NCBI RefSeq assembly: GCF_032854445.1
Contig: NC_088304.1
Location: 3,536,001-3,600,000 of the forward strand
DNA: 64,000 nucleotides
DNA from: Liolophura sinensis
Taxonomy: Eukaryota; Mollusca; Polyplacophora; Chitonida; Chitonidae
Direction of reading: 5' to 3'
The notes beneath the pieces were generated by a model. It was not told the DNA's origin. It saw only the letters and a list, made by a program, of their open reading frames with translations, and did no database searches. Made by a program: the position numbers and the translations under genes. Positions 62,930 to 64,000 of this stretch are shown one piece after another (the stretch's first letter is position 1; every line of letters starts with the position of its first letter).

Positions 62930-63250
62930 CCCCCTTTGACATGGCGCGGTGTGGTTTATCTATCCTCGTTCAGGGCGGTGCTCTAGTATAATTCATTGAT
63001 CAGCAGCCCGCACGACTGTGACGTCAGCGCCATGGCGCCGCGAGTACTTCGGCTACTGAATTCTGTGCATGTTTTGCCTTCTTCAGTGTTATTTTCTTTC
63101 GCTGCGTACTCTTGCCAGTCTTATCCACCTTCGGTGGCCCTTTTTTCCATGCCCTCATGCATTAACCACGTAGCTTACTACATGAGTTTGATTTAATTTC
63201 GCTCAGATAAGGTTATAGTTTTCGGAAAATCTTGAAACCCCTTCGAAATT
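62930..63250. promoter_or_regulatory. CRE-containing GC-rich upstream block
   Basis: A non-repetitive, CpG-containing stretch 0.6-1 kb upstream of the Tbx2/3-like start. A full palindromic CRE, TGACGTCA, lies at 63019-63026 and is followed directly by GCGCCATGGCGCC. A 66-codon open frame crosses it (62996-63196) but resembles nothing I know. Proximal promoter or enhancer is the best reading; function is inferred. Confidence 0.35.
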
Positions 63251-63479
63251 CTCAGTCACTCAATTAATCAACGACCTTAACGCGAGGAAAAGCAAATATT
63301 TGTTGACGAGGCGGGCTTGCTAAACTCTTGACCGTATTGTCCGGTCCGAATCTCAGACAACATTTAACACCTCTTTGGGTGAAGTACAGGGGGCGTCGGT
63401 CAAGCCGGTCATTTTGTATGGAAAGGGCTAGTTGCTGGTTATCTTGAACCTGCTGGACAGTTGCACTAAAGACGTAACC

Positions 63480-63890
63480 GTGTCGTTGTGTCAATAGGCC
63501 GCCATTGTTGGGGCGCGCTCAATTACTGTAAGCGCTCGTAGCAGGGTGGCATTAATATACTGGGCTTATTTATCGGCCAGGCGCCAGTTGTTTCGGCAGC
63601 CCCGCTATCTGACATTGACGAATCGCCCAGTCAGTGAGGAGAAAAAAGGGATCGCAGAAACGGGGTCCTCACAGTCAGCTCCCGTAAACTTACATCTACA
63701 CACACTTCAGCGACGGGAGCTGCGAACAGGCCACGCCTTTTTCCCACCGGCTCAGCCAATCAGCGTCGAGCTGAGGATGGCTGTGAGTCGATGAAAACAG
63801 AATGGCTTGTGTTAGACAGCAATAGTCTAAGCCTTCAGATCGCTGTAGCCGGCCGTACCGCTAAGTACGACAAAACACTGAGTGAGCCGA
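63480..63890 (+). promoter_or_regulatory. Promoter / 5' UTR region of the Tbx2/3-like gene
   Basis: This block is clearly GC- and CpG-richer than the AT-rich desert to its left, and no repeat is visible in it. It has a YY1-like GCCGCCATTGT at 63499-63509, a GGGGCGCGCTC stretch just after it, and a CCAAT box in CAGCCAATCAG (CCAAT at 63756-63760). No convincing TATA box is placed to decide a start site. It lies directly upstream of the candidate first exon. The transcription start cannot be fixed from sequence alone. Confidence 0.45.
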
Positions 63891-64000
63891 ATGACTCTCG
63901 GCGGGCTAGATCGTAACCCGGCGTATCTCGGTCGACCCAGTAACCCACAGCATCACACTATGTCCTACAATCCCTTCTTACTTCACAGGTCCATGGACTA
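63891..64000 (+). CDS. Tbx2/3: Tbx2/3-like T-box gene, N-terminal start of exon 1 (partial)
   Basis: The frame opens after a TGA at 63879-63881 and stays open to the window edge. It holds two in-frame ATGs, at 63891 and 63960. The second has A at -3 and encodes MSYNPFLLHRSMD. I recall the family start as MAYHPFLPHRAPDF in vertebrate TBX3 and MAYHPFL in Drosophila bifid/omb; the match is 8 of 13 residues including Y, PFL, HR and D. Vertebrate TBX3 also carries a short extension before this motif, so the 63891 start (23 extra residues, weaker context with C at -3) is possible. Tbx2/3 proteins are nuclear T-box transcription factors, mainly repressors, acting in patterning. The T-box domain itself lies beyond the window, so the call rests on a short motif plus a promoter-like upstream region and a surrounding gene desert. 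A chance match is the main alternative. Confidence 0.6.
   Translation, partial: MTLGGLDRNPAYLGRPSNPQHHTMSYNPFLLHRSMD

Overview
The window is eukaryotic, AT-rich and almost entirely non-coding. It looks like a stretch of an animal genome, most likely a mollusc. That call rests on a SINE-like repeat whose 3' half (a GGCGTAAAACACCAATCAAATAAA-type tail preceded by a TATAAGTGAAATATTCTTGAGT-type block) occurs about 14 times on both strands; I recall this sequence as widespread in molluscan genomes, but no search was run. There are no bacterial-style operons, no rRNA genes, no convincing intact tRNA and no CRISPR array. Nearly all open frames come from tandem repeats whose unit length is a multiple of three, or are chance frames.

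The only protein-coding gene I can support is at the extreme right edge on the + strand. An open frame beginning at 63891, with a second in-frame ATG at 63960, encodes MSYNPFLLHRSMD before the window ends. This matches the conserved start of the Tbx2/Tbx3/optomotor-blind T-box family (vertebrate MAYHPFLPHRAPDF). A GC-richer, promoter-like block with a CCAAT box and a YY1-like element lies just upstream. If this is right, most of the window is the 5' gene desert of a Tbx2/3 gene. The non-repetitive, GC-richer islands scattered through it would then be candidates for its cis-regulatory elements.

Layout: 1-620 SINE fragment and a 20/38-bp minisatellite; 2463-4629 a complex of (AT)n tracts, two related 24-bp minisatellites and two copies of a flanking repeat; 4630-16467 mostly unique DNA with SINE fragments and several islands; 16468-18732 a 42/50-bp minisatellite; 18836-19940 a 25-bp repeat with a 100-bp higher-order unit; 20036-20150 (GATT)n; 23256-24033 a 37-bp array; 24396-25881 SINE copies; 26250-27130 a decayed repeat of about 120-140 bp; 27193-28806 a second interspersed family; 31583-32797 a 42/36-bp minisatellite; 35607-35755 a foldback element; 43101-43353 and 55686-55948 two copies of one MITE; 44122-46275 a minisatellite resembling the SINE tail, a decayed 44/47-bp array and two SINE insertions with target-site duplications; 47085-48205 more SINEs and simple repeats; 49930-52350 non-repetitive islands including a CRE plus ZNF143-like motif pair; 55949-64000 mostly unique DNA leading to the Tbx2/3-like promoter and first exon.

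The gene and the repeats show no joint pathway. The biology here is repeat turnover (SINE retrotransposition, SINE-tail amplification, higher-order repeat formation) within what is probably regulatory DNA of a developmental gene.
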